64,000 nucleotides of DNA from Monodelphis domestica. Lineage: Eukaryota > Chordata > Mammalia > Didelphimorphia > Didelphidae. The notes under the pieces are model-generated. The model was not told where the DNA came from. It ran no database searches and saw only the letters and a list, made by a program, of their open reading frames with translations. Positions 34,340 to 46,512 of the stretch are shown here, one piece after another (position 1 is the stretch's first letter; each line of letters begins with the position of its first letter). The position numbers and the translations under genes are program-made. The stretch spans positions 62,600,107 through 62,664,106 of the forward strand of contig NC_077227.1 in the NCBI RefSeq assembly GCF_027887165.1, given 5' to 3'.

Positions 34340-35470
34340 GATGTCTTGAAGACACTATTCAATAGGTCAGGGTAACCAATAAGGCCACGTTTGACACCCC
34401 CCAGTTTAAGGATCTCCTTTGTGGTGAAAATTATAATCAGTAGAAATGCCAACAAGGGAAATAAAATCTCTAAGCCAAAAAGAAATAGGTTTATTGAGAG
34501 AGGGCTGGTCTTACAATAAAGCTGGCCTCTGGTCAAAACCAAAGACCCCAAACCTTAGAAGATAGCCTCTTTTATGCCCAGAAAGTTGATGATACAGTGT
34601 CAGATTAAAGACAGAACATACAGTTAAAATTAAAATAGAATGAACAGGGGTAGCTAGGTGGCTCAGGGGATTGAGAGCCAGGCCCAGAGATGGGAGGTCC
34701 TAGGTTCAAATCTGACCTCAGGCAATTCTTAACTGTGTGGTCCAGGGCAAGTCACTTGACTCCAATTGTCTACCCCTTACCACTCTTCTGCCTTAGAGCC
34801 AATACCCAGTATTGATTCTTAGATGGAAGGTAAGGGTTTTAAAAAAATAGAATGAACTTAAATCTTTCACATAGATAGGACTTAATTAGTGACAAGGGCT
34901 GAATAAGCTGGAAAGTACAGAAATCATTACTATGGGTGGTAACTAATATCTATTATTAGTCCTGACCTTTTTAAGGCCTCTGCAATAAGGGGACAGGGTC
35001 TGGTTTTAGCTGACAATTCTTATCCCTTTCAGGAGTCAGTCACCAAACTGGACTCTGATCTAAAGATGGCTGCTAAGGATGACTGACCTAAGCCATTGCA
35101 CCTAGGAGATGAGCTCCTGACTGAATGCCTTTATGTCAGACATCTAAAGGCAGCCCTCCACCTCCCGATTGATTGCCTTATGCCCTACAGGCAGCAGAGT
35201 GTGGTGGGCTTGGTAGAAACATTTGGGTTATAGGCTTAAGGCCAAACTGCCTGTAAACAAGGTTTAATACCATCCCAAGCTAGATTTTTCTTAACTAGTG
35301 CTTACAATTCATATAAAGCTAACTATATTCCTTGACTCTAAACTAAAAGCTAATGATTGTATTATAAAAATAATCATAAAGGCCAATACTATTATAATCA
35401 CAAAAAGAAGTAGGGGGTTTCACATTTATACCCCCCCACCCCCCTTAACAAACTCTCCTTTCAGGTTCCC
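34340..35470 (-). mobile_element. Possible LTR-type element, minus orientation, with SINE inside
   Basis: Unique-looking DNA around a SINE has, on the minus strand, AATAAACCTATTTC as a polyadenylation-type signal and a C/G-rich tract near 35430-35445 that could be a polypurine tract. No coding remnant is seen. The call rests on pattern only. Confidence 0.3.
34648..34842 (+). mobile_element. tRNA-derived SINE (Mar1/WSINE type)
   Basis: GGGGTAGCTAGGTGGCTCAG head to TTAGATGGAAGGTAAGGGTT tail. Confidence 0.93.
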
Positions 35471-35584
35471 TGCATCTCTTTAGATTAAAAAAAAAAAATC
35501 TTCCTACAGGTCTAGGCATCCTGTCTCCTTTCTCAAGGAATTCAGTACTTACTCTCTACCACAAAATCTGTTTCAATTGTTCCC

Positions 35585-35746
35585 TCATGATGTCCCTCAA
35601 TTGGGGAATGGCTGAACAAATTGTGGTATATGATGGTGATGGAATACTATTGTGCTGGAAGGATTGATGAACTGCTTGATTTCTATATGAAACTGGAAGA
35701 ACCTCCAGGAACTGATACAAAGTGAAATGAACAGAACCAAGAGGAC

Positions 35747-35780
<34 letters not shown>

Positions 35781-36145
35781 GTCCAAGAAGACATTATACA
35801 CAAAAAGTGAAATGTGGAACAATCCAATGTAATGGATTTTGCTACTACAAAACAACCCCAAGGGATTTATGAGAAAAAATGCTATCCACATCCAGAGAAA
35901 GAATTATGGAAGTAGAAACAGAAGAAAAACAAATGACTTATCACTTGTTTATGTGGATATATGATTGGGTGTTTTGGTTTTAAAAGATTTCTCTATTGCA
36001 AAAATGAGTAATATGGAAATATTGTAGGTATAAGTAATAACATATAACCCAGTGGAAGTGCTTATTGAATCTGGGAGAGGGGAGGGGAAGAAAATGAATT
36101 TTATAAACATAGAAAAATATTTTAAAAATAAAATTTAAAAAATTC
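35585..36145 (+). mobile_element. L1 3' end
   Basis: ORF2 C-terminal remnant (CAATTGGGGAATGGCTGAAC) and 3' UTR ending AATATTTTAAAAATAAAATT. A TA dinucleotide run has expanded inside it. Confidence 0.9.
35749..35779 (+). repeat. (TA)n microsatellite within L1
   Basis: About 15 units following ..GAGGACATTA. A short duplicated GTCCAAGAAGACATTATA follows the run. Confidence 0.93.
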
Positions 36146-36654
36146 TATGATCTCAATTGTTCTCTCATGTTCAATGTTCCCTCCTACATGCTAGCTTCCC
36201 AGTTCATCAACATTGACTTCCAGGATTGGTTGCTTCACTTTTCAGCCATGCCCAAAAGTGTCTATACCTTACTTTTTTTCCCATTACAGGTAGAAACAAT
36301 TTTTGCAATTCAGAGTCTTTTCCTCTCTTTCCCCCAACCCTGAAAAGGGGAATTCTTTGTTCTCTTTGAGTTTACACTTGTGAAAGGGAATCCTTTATTC
36401 TCTTTGCCTAGTTGGAGCTAACTCTTTAGTTAACAATAACTCAAGTACCCCTGCTTAGTACCTCTCTAGTTGTGAAAACAGGATTAACTCTCTTTTGTCT
36501 ACCTTTTAATTGAATCAACAAAAGCTTGAACTAGGTGGAAGAGCTCAAAAACCATGTAGAAAATTCACACCTTTAATCTTTAATCTAGAATTAGATTCCA
36601 ATAGTTCTTTCTTTGACTGTGGTTTTAGGCTTTTAAAAAATTATTTTTATTCAT

Positions 36655-37182
36655 TTTGTTTATTTTTTTTTTATCAAGAGTCTCATGGGGTTATCTTGGG
36701 ACCTTGTTTTTCTGATAATAGTTTAGTCCTTCACAGGTGATCATTGTAATTTATTGCTATTACTGCATACACCGTTGTCTTGGTTTTGCTTGCTTTACTT
36801 TGCATCAGTTCATATAAGTCTTTCCAGGTTCTTAGGAACTCATTCTGTTCATCATTTCTGGTGGCACAATAATTTTCCATTATAGCCATATACTACAGTT
36901 TATTTAGCCATTCCCCAATTGATAGACACTCCCTCAGTTTCCAATTCTTTGCCACCACAAGAGCTGCTAAAAATATGTTTATTCCAGTAGGTCCTGTCCC
37001 CTTACCTCTGATCACTTTGGGATACACATCTAGTAATGATACTGCCATGTCAAATGGCTATATAGTTTTATCGCCCTTTGGGCCATATTGCTTTCCAGAA
37101 TGTTGTATTAGTTCACAATTCCACCAACAAACAGTACATTAGTGTCCCAAATTTCCTACATCCTTATCCTACCTTTCCTCCT
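36655..37182 (-). mobile_element. L1 ORF2 3' fragment
   Basis: Reverse L1: TTTAGCCATTCCCCAATTGA, CTTTGGGATACACATCTAGT, GTTCACAATTCCACCAACAA. It is an old, diverged copy. Confidence 0.85.
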
Positions 37183-37357
37183 CTTCCAACTTAGAATTAA
37201 TAGTATGTACTTATTCTAAGGCAGAAGAGCTAGGCATTGGGGGTTAAGTAACTTGGTCAGGGTCCCAGCTAGGAAATGTCTGAGGTCAAGTTTGAACCCA
37301 GTACCTCTCTTCTCCAGACCTGGCTCTCAATTCACTGAGCTACATAGCTGCCCCCTA
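37183..37357 (-). mobile_element. tRNA-derived SINE (Mar1/WSINE type)
   Basis: Reverse copy ending CTACATAGCTGCCCCC, directly abutting the L1 fragment. Confidence 0.9.
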
Positions 37358-37979
37358 TACTTCATATATATTTACCACCACACACAACTGCTATAACTTT
37401 CTCCACAATTTTGAACTCTGAAAATCACCCCTTTTATCGCGTCCTATCTGCTTTTTAAATTAAGTCTCTATTTGCTTTTTTCCTCCTAAAATTCTCCCTC
37501 ATTCAAACCATCATCTACCTCCACAACACTCATTTTCCTCTTTGGTCTAAAGTCTCTATTTAATTAGCTCTACTGTACACACTTCTCCACTCTTCATTCC
37601 CTTGACTCCTTGTCTTTCCTTTTTTGGGGGCCCTACTAATCTTCAACCTTGAGCCACCTGTATCACTTGACTTCTCTTATAGAGTTCCAAAATACAATAA
37701 ATTTCACCCTTTCTTCCCCCAGGGATATTCTACAAATTTATGTTATCTAATCTCAAATGGGCACAGTTGCAACTCAGAAATCCTTCTTTCCTTCTTCGAT
37801 TAAGCTTTTATCTAAGATTCACTCAGGTGCCCCAGTAGCTCTAATTAGGATGCACTCAGAAGGAAGTCTAATCTTTGCTTTCTTCTTGCCCCAAGCCAGT
37901 CTTAATCTCTCCCTGTTCAGCTCCGGTCCTCTGAGATGTTACAGAAAAATTTGTAGCCCACTTTGAGCTCCCTGAAGAG
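37358..37979. other. Stretch with no recognised feature
   Basis: Pyrimidine-rich; nothing recognised. Confidence 0.35.
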
Positions 37980-38178
37980 ACCTCTAGGTGGCACTGTGGG
38001 TAAACCCCTGATCGGCATCTCGGAAAGACCAAACTTTAAATCCTACCTCTGACACAAGCTAAGCTATTTGTTCTCCTCTGCAAGTCATTTGACTTCTGTT
38101 AACCTCAGTTTCCTCATCTGTAGAGGGGGGATAACAATAACATCTAGCTTCCAAGGTTCTTGTGAGGATAAAATGGGG
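37980..38178 (+). mobile_element. Mar1/MIR-like CORE-SINE
   Basis: CTCTAGGTGGCACTGTGGGT head and TAACCTCAGTTTCCTCATCT core. Confidence 0.75.
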
Positions 38179-38407
38179 ATATATGTACACATACATATAT
38201 GTATGCATATATATTTTATACAGTATATGCTTGTTTCTTGATTACGAAGACCTAGACTTAAATACTTGCATGGATCATTAGTGAAAATTATTGAGGCAGT
38301 ATGCTTTCATAAATGCATTACCAGAAAGTTAGCATATAAACGGAAAAATTTGAAAAGCACATTTAAAAATGTTTAAATATACATTTTCAGTTCAAAGTTC
38401 TCTTTCC

Positions 38408-38440
38408 ATTTATTTATTTATTTATTCATTTATTTATTAA
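38408..38440 (+). repeat. (TTTA)n microsatellite
   Basis: About eight units, one with a C substitution, adjoining the tail of the next SINE. Confidence 0.9.
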
Positions 38441-38444
38441 AAAC

Positions 38445-38634
38445 CCTTAATTTCCCTCTTAGAATCAATACTGTGTATTGGTTCCAAGGGAGAAGAGTCG
38501 AAAGGGCTAGGCAATGGGGGTCAAGTGACTTGCCCAGGGTCACACAGCTGGAAAGTGTCTGAGGCCAGATCTGAACCTAGGACCTCCTGTCTCTAGGCCT
38601 AACTCTCAATCCACTGAGCTACCCAGCTGCCCCC
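38445..38634 (-). mobile_element. tRNA-derived SINE (Mar1/WSINE type)
   Basis: Well-preserved reverse copy (ACTTGCCCAGGGTCACACAG..CTACCCAGCTGCCCCC). Confidence 0.95.
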
Positions 38635-38689
38635 AAGTTCACTTTTTAAATAACATTTTCTTTCTACCAATTACATGTAAAAATGATTT

Positions 38690-39235
38690 TTTTAAAACAT
38701 TATTTTATTTGGTCATTTCCAAACATTATTCATTGGAAACAAAGATCATTTTCTTTTCCTCCCCCCCTTCCTCCCATAGCCAATGCATGATTCCACTGGG
38801 TATCACATGTGTTCTTGATTTGAACCCATTTCCGTGTTGTTGGTATTTGCATTAGAGTCTTCATTTAGAGTCTCTCCTCAGTCATATCCCCTCCACCCCT
38901 GTAGTCAAGCAGTTGCTTTTCCTTGGTGTTTTTACTCCCACAGTTTATCCTCTGCTTGTGGATAGTGTTTTTCTCCTAGATCCCTGCAGATTGTTCAGGG
39001 ACATTGCATTGCCACTAATGGAGACATCCATTACCTTCGATTGTACCACAGTGTGTCAGTCTCTGTGTATAATGATTTTCTGGTTCTGCTCCTTTTGCTC
39101 TGTATCACTTCCTGGAGGTTGTTCCAGACTCCATGGAATTCCTCCACTTTATTATTCCTTTTTGCACAATAGTATTCCATCACCAACATATACCACAATT
39201 TGTTCAGTCATTCCCCAATTGAAGGGCATCCCCTC
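38690..39235 (-). mobile_element. L1 3' end, younger subtype
   Basis: Same 3' UTR subtype as the L1 at 1-1411 and at 41700: TTATTTGGTCATTTCCAAAC, CCACTGGGTATCACATGTG, then ORF2 end. Confidence 0.9.
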
Positions 39236-39745
39236 AGTAAAAATAATTTTTGACATTAACTTTTTAAAATTTTGAGTTCTAAATTCTCTCCTCCCTTCCC
39301 ACTTTCCCTCCCTCTCTTCTGCCCTGAGAAGGTAAGCTAATATATATTTTACATATGTAATCATGTAAAACAGTTTTCCATATTGTCAGTTTATGGAAGA
39401 GATCTCAAACAATAACAAAAAGGAAATGAAATATTATACGCTTTTGTCTGTAATCAGATTCAACCTGTTCTTTCTTTGAAGGCAGATGGCATTTTTCATC
39501 ATGAATTTCTGGGATTGTCTTGGATCACTGTATGGCTGAGAATAACTAAGTCATTCACAGTTGTTCATCAAAAAATATTATTATTACCATGTACAATGTT
39601 CTTCTGGTTCTGCTCACTTCACTTTGCATCAGTTTATGAAAATCTTTCCAGGTTTTTCTGAAATCATCCTGTTCATCATTATCTTATATCACAATAGTAT
39701 TCCATCACAATCATATACCACACCAAGTTCTCTCTCTTTGAATCT
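39236..39745 (-). mobile_element. L1 3' end, older subtype
   Basis: GAGTTCTAAATTCTCTCCTC..GGTAAGCTAATATATATTTT..CTTTGCATCAGTTTATGAAA..TATTCCATCACAATCATATA. Confidence 0.8.
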
Positions 39746-39754
39746 CCTGGTCCA

Positions 39755-40120
39755 TCCATTGAGAAGGTTAAAAATTCTTTTATCTATCATACATATGAAG
39801 TCATATAAAACATATTTCTGCATTAGTCATGTTTCCCTATTCCCCCCAAAGAAAAGTAAGGAAGAAAAATAAAAATGTACGTCAATCTGCACTCTGTGAA
39901 CATCAGTTCTTTCTCCTGGGGTAGATAACATTTTGTGCCATTGAATCTTTTGGAATTGTGGTAGATTACTATATGGATCAGAGTTAACATTTCTTTCACA
40001 GTTGATTATTTTTACAATATGGACAATACTGTGCAAATAGGTTTGGTTTCTTTTGTTCTTTTCAGTTCACTTTGTACCAGTTCATGTCTTTCAAGGTTTT
40101 TCTGAAATCACTTACTTTGT
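39755..40120 (-). mobile_element. L1 3' end, older subtype, next to the previous one
   Basis: GTCATATAAAACATATTTCTG..CTTTTGGAATTGTGGTAGAT..TTCACTTTGTACCAGTTCAT. Confidence 0.7.
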
Positions 40121-40264
40121 CCCCTAAAATGCGATTTTTAAGGTACTTTGAAAATCTTAAAGCACTATATATAAATACTAGTTATAATTAGTACTATTAT
40201 TTCTCCTACTTAAAATCTTCCCATATATTCCACAATCTTCCTTTCACCTTCACAACATCTTTAG

Positions 40265-40745
40265 AATAAGCTTTCTCCTCTACTCTGACAAAGACCACTC
40301 TGGTTCTGACCCATTGGATTATTAGGATCTGGTACTGCTAGGATCCCATCCTTCACTTTTTTTTCATTATTTCCTTTGATATTTCTCATCTTTTGTTCTT
40401 CCAGATAAACTCTGTAATAATTTTTTTCTAATCTATAAAAACGTTTTTTTGGTAGTTTGATAGTTATGGCACTGAATAAGTAAATTAATTTGGGTAGGAT
40501 GGTCATTTTTATTATATTAGCTCATCCTACCCATGAGCAATTCATGTATTTCCAATTGTTTAGATCCAGTTTTAATTGTGTGAAAAGTGTTTGGTAGTTG
40601 TGTTCATATAGTTCCAGTTTTGTCTTGGCAGATAGATTTCTAAATATTTTATATTGTCTAAAGTGATTTAAAATGGAGTTTCTCTTTCTAACTCCTGCCG
40701 ATGAGTTTTGTTGGACCATTGGATTATTAGGATAGGTTGATTGTG
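40265..40745 (-). mobile_element. L1 ORF2 internal fragment
   Basis: Minus frames carry L1 ORF2 wording (LPKLIYLFSAITIKLPKKRFYRLEK; ELYEHNYQTLFTQLKLDL). It is truncated on both sides. Confidence 0.85.
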
Positions 40746-40764
40746 CATCTGTCTGCTTTAAGTC

Positions 40765-41160
40765 CATCTCCTCTAATCCCTTCTCCATTCAGTCATCAAA
40801 ATGATTTTCCTATGGGGCAGATCCTAATATGTCACTCCTCTACTCTAAAAACTCCATTGACTCCCCATCACTTCCAGGATCAAATACAAAATGCTTTGTT
40901 TAACATTCAAACTCTTTGTTACCTAGCCCCTCTTGCCTTTCCAGCCTTCTTCTACCTTATTCCCCAACCATATACTCTTTGATTAATACTTTCTGTTCCT
41001 CAAATAAGATTCTTCATCTCTCATATATAGGTATTTTCCCTGGCTGTCTCTCATGCCTACTCCTCATTCCCTCCTGTCCCAACCAAAATCCCATCTTCTA
41101 CAGGCAACTTCTTTGTGCTTTGTTTGAACCTAGTCTTTTGTGACTACAAACTGAACTACC
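40765..41160 (+). repeat. Old interspersed repeat, copy B
   Basis: Related to 8990-9300: CCATTCAGTCATCAAAATGA, CTTCCAGGATCAAATACAAA, TTGCCTTTCCAGCC. Confidence 0.6.
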
Positions 41161-41204
41161 TGTATTTGCTGTCCAGAGACTTCAACCAAGGACCTAGATT
41201 ATAG

Positions 41205-41388
41205 CTGGAATATATTTTGGAATACTGTGTATTGACTCCAAGGCAGAAGAGAGGTAAGGGCTAGGCAATGGGGGTTAAGTGACTTGCCCAGGGTCACACA
41301 GCTGGGAAGTGTCTGAGGCCAGATTTGAACATAGGACCTCCCATCTCTAGGTCTAGCTCTCAATCTACTGAGCCACCCAGCTGCCCCC
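41205..41388 (-). mobile_element. tRNA-derived SINE (Mar1/WSINE type)
   Basis: Reverse copy, close to consensus, ending CACCCAGCTGCCCC. Confidence 0.95.
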
Positions 41389-41394
41389 TCCCAT

Positions 41395-41700
41395 AGTTCT
41401 TTCAACATGGATGGCATTCTTTTACATTAAGTTTTTTAGGGGTGTCCTGGCTTGTTGCATTGCTACTAGTAGCAAAGTTCATTACTTTGGATTTTTCCAG
41501 TGTTTTACATTCTGTGTACAATGTTCTTGTGTTTCTGTTCCTTTCACTCTGCATCAGTTCATTGAGGTTTTCCTAGTTCATACAGAATATCTCCAGATCA
41601 TCATTCCTTACAGCACAATAGTATTCCATCACCATCAGATACCACAATTGGTTCAGCCATTCCCCAACTGAAGGATACCCTGCTCATTTTCCAATTAAAA
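41395..41700 (-). mobile_element. L1 3' fragment, older
   Basis: TTCCTTTCACTCTGCATCAG..CACAATAGTATTCCATCACC..GGTTCAGCCATTCCCCAACT. Confidence 0.85.
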
Positions 41701-42795
41701 AAAAAAATTCCCTTTTAAACATTATTTTATTTGGTCATTTTCAAACATTATTCATTGGAAACAAAGATCATTTTCTTTTCCTCCCCCCCTGCCTCCTGCC
41801 ACCCCTCCCATAGCTGACACGTGATTTCTCTGGGTATCACATGTGCCCTTGATCTGAACCCATTTCCATGTTGTTGGTATTTGCATTGGGTGTTCATTTA
41901 AAGTCTCTCCTCAGTCATATCCCCTCAACCCTTGTAGTCAATTGGTTGCCTTTCCTCATTGTTTTTACTCCCACCATTTGTCCTCTGCTTGTGGGTAGTG
42001 TTTTTTCTCCTAGATCTCTGCAGATTGTTCAGGGACATTGCATTGACACTAATGGAGACATCCATTACTTTCAATTGTACCACAGTGTATCAATCTCTGT
42101 GTACAATGTTCTCCTGGTTCTGCTCCTTTCACTCTGTATCACTTCCTAGAGGTTGTTCCAGTCTCCATGGAATTCCTCCACTTTATTATTCCTTTTAGCA
42201 CAATAGTATTCCATCACCAACATATACCACAATTTGTTCAGCCATTCCCCAATTGAAGGGCATCCCCTCATTTTCCAATTTTTGGCCACCACAAAGAGCA
42301 CAGCTATGAATATTCTTGTACAAGTCTTTTTCCTTATTATCTCTTTGGGTACAAACCCAGCAGTGCTATGGCTGGATCAAAGGGCAGACAGTCTTTTAGC
42401 GCCCTTTGGGCATAGTTCTAAATTGTCCTCCAGAATGGTTGGATCAATTCACAACTCCACCAGCAATGAATTAGTGTCCCCACTTTGCCACTTCCCCTCC
42501 AGCATTCATTACTTTCCTTTGCTGTCATGCTATCCAATCTGCTAGGTGTGAGGTGATACCTCAGAGTTTTTTTGACTTTCATCTCTCTGATTATAAGAGA
42601 TTTAGAACACTTCTTCATGTGCTTATTAATAGTTTTGATTTCTTTGGCTGCGAACTGCCTGTTCATGTCCCTTGCCCATTTGTCAATTGGAGAATGGCTT
42701 GATTTTTTGTACAATTGATTTAGCTCTTTGTAAATTTGAATAATTAAACCTTTATCAGAGGTTTTTGTTATGAAGATTATTTCCCAATTTGTTGC
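41701..42795 (-). mobile_element. L1 3' end, younger subtype, ~1.1 kb
   Basis: 3' UTR and ORF2 C-terminal frame (42418-42714: YKKSSHSPIDKWARDMNRQF, CWRGSGKVGTLIHCWWSC). It is closely similar to the L1 at 1-1411 over the shared part; one cysteine of the CWRGCG motif is serine here. Confidence 0.93.
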
Positions 42796-42949
42796 TTCCC
42801 TTCTCAGGGAGAGAGAGCAAGTAGGTGGTATAGTCAGTTTAAATACCCATTTTGTTCTCGGCCCAGGTGAGGAGTCTTGTGATATTATAGGGCATTCTGG
42901 GAAGTGCCAAGGACTTCTGGGGATTGAAGTCTGGGGTTCAAATCTCCAT

Positions 42950-43425
42950 TTTTACAATCATTGTATTGCTGAGAGTAGCTAAGTCTATCATAGTTGATCA
43001 TTCTACAATATTGTTGTTACTGTGTTCTCCTGGTTCTGCTTATTTCACTCTGCATCAGTTCATGTAGGTCTTTCCAGTTTTTTCTGATATCCTGTTCATC
43101 ATTCCTTATAGCACAATAGTATTCCATCAACATCAGGTACAATAATTTGTTCAGCCAGCTTTGCACAGTGGCAGTATCATAGCCAATGAGGTTTAACTGA
43201 AGTGTGATTATTGCTAATTGAAACAATTTGTTCAGCTATTCTCCAATTGATGGCAATCCCTTCAATTTTCAATTCTTTACCATCACAAAAAGAGCAGCTA
43301 TAAATATTTTTGTACAAGTAGGTCTTTTCCTCCTTATTTTTTTAAAATTCTTTTGGGATAGAGATCTAGTAGTGGTATTATTGAATCAAGAAATAGTGGT
43401 ATTATCTTTGTTGTTGTAGAGGATG
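42950..43425 (-). mobile_element. L1 3' fragment carrying a U4 insertion
   Basis: L1 homology (TTCTCCTGGTTCTGCTTATT..) runs to 43156 and resumes at 43224 (CAATTTGTTCAGCTATTCTC). Confidence 0.85.
43157..43223 (+). pseudogene. RNU4: U4 snRNA 5' fragment retrocopy
   Basis: 67 nt match the 5' end of U4 spliceosomal RNA: AGCTTTGCACAGTGGCAGTA, ATAGCCAATGAGGTTTA, GATTATTGCTAATTGAAA. It stops after the 5' stem-loop region, has no A-tail, and is flanked by the 12-bp duplication AATTTGTTCAGC (43144-43155 and 43225-43236) made from the host L1 sequence. Confidence 0.95.
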
Positions 43426-43907
43426 TTGTATTAAGATACTCTGTAAATGTTCACAAAAGTATCTCTTCAGTTCTCCCCTCAGAAGGTAAGCCAGAAGTGA
43501 TTTCCCTTTACCAGGCCAATATCAACTTTGCCTGGAGACTTTATATTATGAAAACACTATTTATTTATATTTAATAAATATGTATATAAGGATTAGTAAC
43601 CAAGAAACATTAATAATAAAGAGGAACTAACTTTTCATTCACCTTCTACGTTTGCCTTATGCTGGACACTTCAGTTCTTCCTGCTACTCTGAGCCTGCCT
43701 AGCACTTACTAAAAAACCCACAATGCTATCTGACTAAAATCTACCTATAATCCTTATTAAAATTAACTTAATATTATTAAGGATGTCTCCAAGTAAAACC
43801 TAGTCAGATAGCCCAAAATGGCACAAGCTATCTAATCTGGGGGTACTCTGGGATGGCCCAGAGACTGGGCAAAAACAGGCCTTCTATCTTTCTTCAGAAC
43901 TGTTCTT
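43426..43907. other. Stretch with no recognised gene
   Basis: Part of the DNA around 43470-43530 (CCCTCAGAAGGTAAGC, TTTCCCTTTACCAGG) could be LTR or old L1. Not resolved. Confidence 0.3.
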
Positions 43908-44066
43908 TAGGGGGCAGCTGGGTGGCTCAGTGGATTGAGAGTCAGGCCTCAAGATGGGAGGTCCTGTCTAGCCTCAGACACTTCCCAGCTGTGTGACCCT
44001 GGGCAAGTCACTTAACCCCCATTGCCTAGCCTTTACTACTCTTCTGCCTTGGAGCCAATGTGTTTT
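43908..44066 (+). mobile_element. tRNA-derived SINE (Mar1/WSINE type)
   Basis: GGGGGCAGCTGGGTGGCTCA head through GCCTTGGAGCCAATGTG; slightly shortened 3' end. Confidence 0.93.
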
Positions 44067-44394
44067 TTTAAAGAACTGTTTTTCATCACAGCAGATATAA
44101 CATATTCTCTCTCCAAGATGATTTCTCCTGGTCAGGCAAGTAAGAACCTTGAAATGGATTTGATTTCTCTCTCTCCTATAATCAGCAGAGTCCAAGACTG
44201 AGTTGAGTCTGCCTTCAACAATAGTTAAGGACCAACTCCCCCTACTCACCAACTGTTAGTATTGTTATCTGCTTCTCTCCTTCCAGATTCTGATCTCACA
44301 CACAGAGTTCTGTCTTGCCTTCAGCCTCAGAGACCCTTTCCCTAAAGTTCTTATCTTAATCAATACCTAATCTATAGTTCCCAAATCCTCATTA

Positions 44395-46230
44395 CAATCA
44401 AAGGGTATGCATTGTTTTGTAGCCCTTTGGGCTACAGTGCCCTCCAGAATGGTTGGATCAGATCACAATTCACCCAGCAATGCATTAGTGTCCCAGTTTT
44501 GCCACATCCTCTCCAACATTTATCACTTTCCTTTATTATCATATTGGCCAATCTGATAGATATAGGTGGTACCTCAGAGTTATTTTAATTTACATTTTTT
44601 TTTCTAAAAGAGGGACTTAGAACATTTTTTCATCTGATTATTGATAGCTTTAATTTCTTCATCTGAAAACTGCTTATCTTGGTATATGGTGTGATTGATC
44701 TTGATCAACTCCTAATTTTTCCCATACTGTTTTCTAACTTTTCCATCAGTTTTTGTTGATATTGAATTCTTATTCCCAAAGCTGGGATCTCTGGGTTTAT
44801 CAAACATTAGATTGGTAAAGTCATTTACCCCTAATCTATTCCATTGATCCAATACTCTATTTCTTAGCCTGTACCAGCTTTTTTTGATGATTACTGATTT
44901 ATAGTACAGTTTCAGATCTGGTGCTACTAGGCCACCATCCTTCACTTTTTTTTTCATCAATTCCCTTGAAATTCTTGATCTTTTGTTCTTCCAGGTGAAT
45001 TTTGTTATTATTTTTCTAGTTCTATAAAATAGTTTTTTTTGGTAGTTTTGATTGGTATGGCACTAAGTAAATTAATTTAGGTATTATTGTCATTTTTATT
45101 ATATTAGCTCCTCCTATTCATGAACAATTCATGTTTTCCCAGTTGTTTAGATCTAACTTTATTTGTGTGAAAAGTGTTCTATACTTATGTTCATATAATT
45201 CCTGCATTTGTCTTGGCAAATAGGTTTCCAAGTATTTTATATTGTTTAGAGTTTTGCTGCTGGACTTTGTTGGAAAAATATAGAAATACTGATGATTTAT
45301 ATGAGATGATTTTGTATCTTGCAACTTTGCTAAAGTGATTATTTCAACTAGTTTTTTAGATGATTCTTTTGGATTCTCAAAGTAGACCATTATGTCATCC
45401 TCAAAGAGTGATAGTTGAGTTCTCTCGTAGCCTACTTTAACTCCTTCAGTTTCTTTTTTCTTCTCTACTTGATACCACTAACATTTCTAATACTTTAAAT
45501 AATGCTGATAATGGTCATCTTTGCTTCATTCCTGATATCCTCTTTTGCAAATAGATAGATGCTACTTATTCTTTTAAGGAAAAGTCCATTTATTCCTAGG
45601 CTTTCTAGTGTTTTATTGTTGTTGTTGTTTTAATAGGAATGGGGGTTATATTTTGTCGAAAGCCTTTTCTGTAATTATTGAAATAATCATGTGATTTCTG
45701 TTATTTTGGTTATTGATATGGTCAATTATGCTGATAGTTTTCCTAATATTAAATCAGCCTTGCATTCCTAGTGTAAATCCCACCTGATCATAGTGAGTAA
45801 TCCTTGTGATATATTGCTGTAGCTTCTTTGCTAGTATTTTATTTTAAATGTTTAATTGAACATCAATGTTCATTAAGGAAATTGGTCTGTAATTTTCTTT
45901 CTCTGTTTTCCATCTTCCTGGCTTAGGTAACAATGCTATATTTGTGTCTTAAACAGAATTTGGTAAAACTCTTTCTTTGCTTATTTTGCCAAATAGTTTA
46001 AATGGTGTTGGGATTAATTGTTCTTTAAATGATTGATTGAATTCACTTGTGAGTAAATCTGGCTCTGGGGACTTTTTCTTAGGGTGTTCATTGATGGCTT
46101 GTTCAATTTCTTTTTCTGAGATGGTTGTGTTCTATTTCCTCTTTTATTAATCTAGGCAATTTATAGTTTTACAAATATTCATCCACTTCACCTAGATTGT
46201 CAGACTTCTTGACATAAAATTGAACTAAAA
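44395..46230 (-). mobile_element. L1 ORF2 fragment, about 1.8 kb
   Basis: Minus-strand ORF2 homology runs from the Cys-rich C-terminal region back through YYKSVIIKKSWYRLRNRVLD (44712-44960) and ELYEHKYRTLFTQIKLDL (45118-45390) to the reverse-transcriptase fingers near 46080. Many disruptions; old. A GTT run lies at 45618-45632. Confidence 0.9.
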
Positions 46231-46512
46231 AGCTTAGCTGATGCCCCTACAACAGTAGGTTCTCTTTCTTGACATTACTTGTATCCCTCCTCTACTGATG
46301 CAAGGATGTGAATAAATATGCATTGAAAATAAAAGGAGGTGAACTTTCAAGGCAAGATAAGAACTTATTAAGAGTGAGGCATAAAGTTGTTAATAAAATG
46401 AGTCACATAGACTATTTTTCCTCAGTTAGAAACCATGGTGGGAACTGAAAAGACCACTGTAAAGGAGGGAGTGGATGAGGTGGGGTAGTAGAAAAGTAGA
46501 AATTAACAACAG

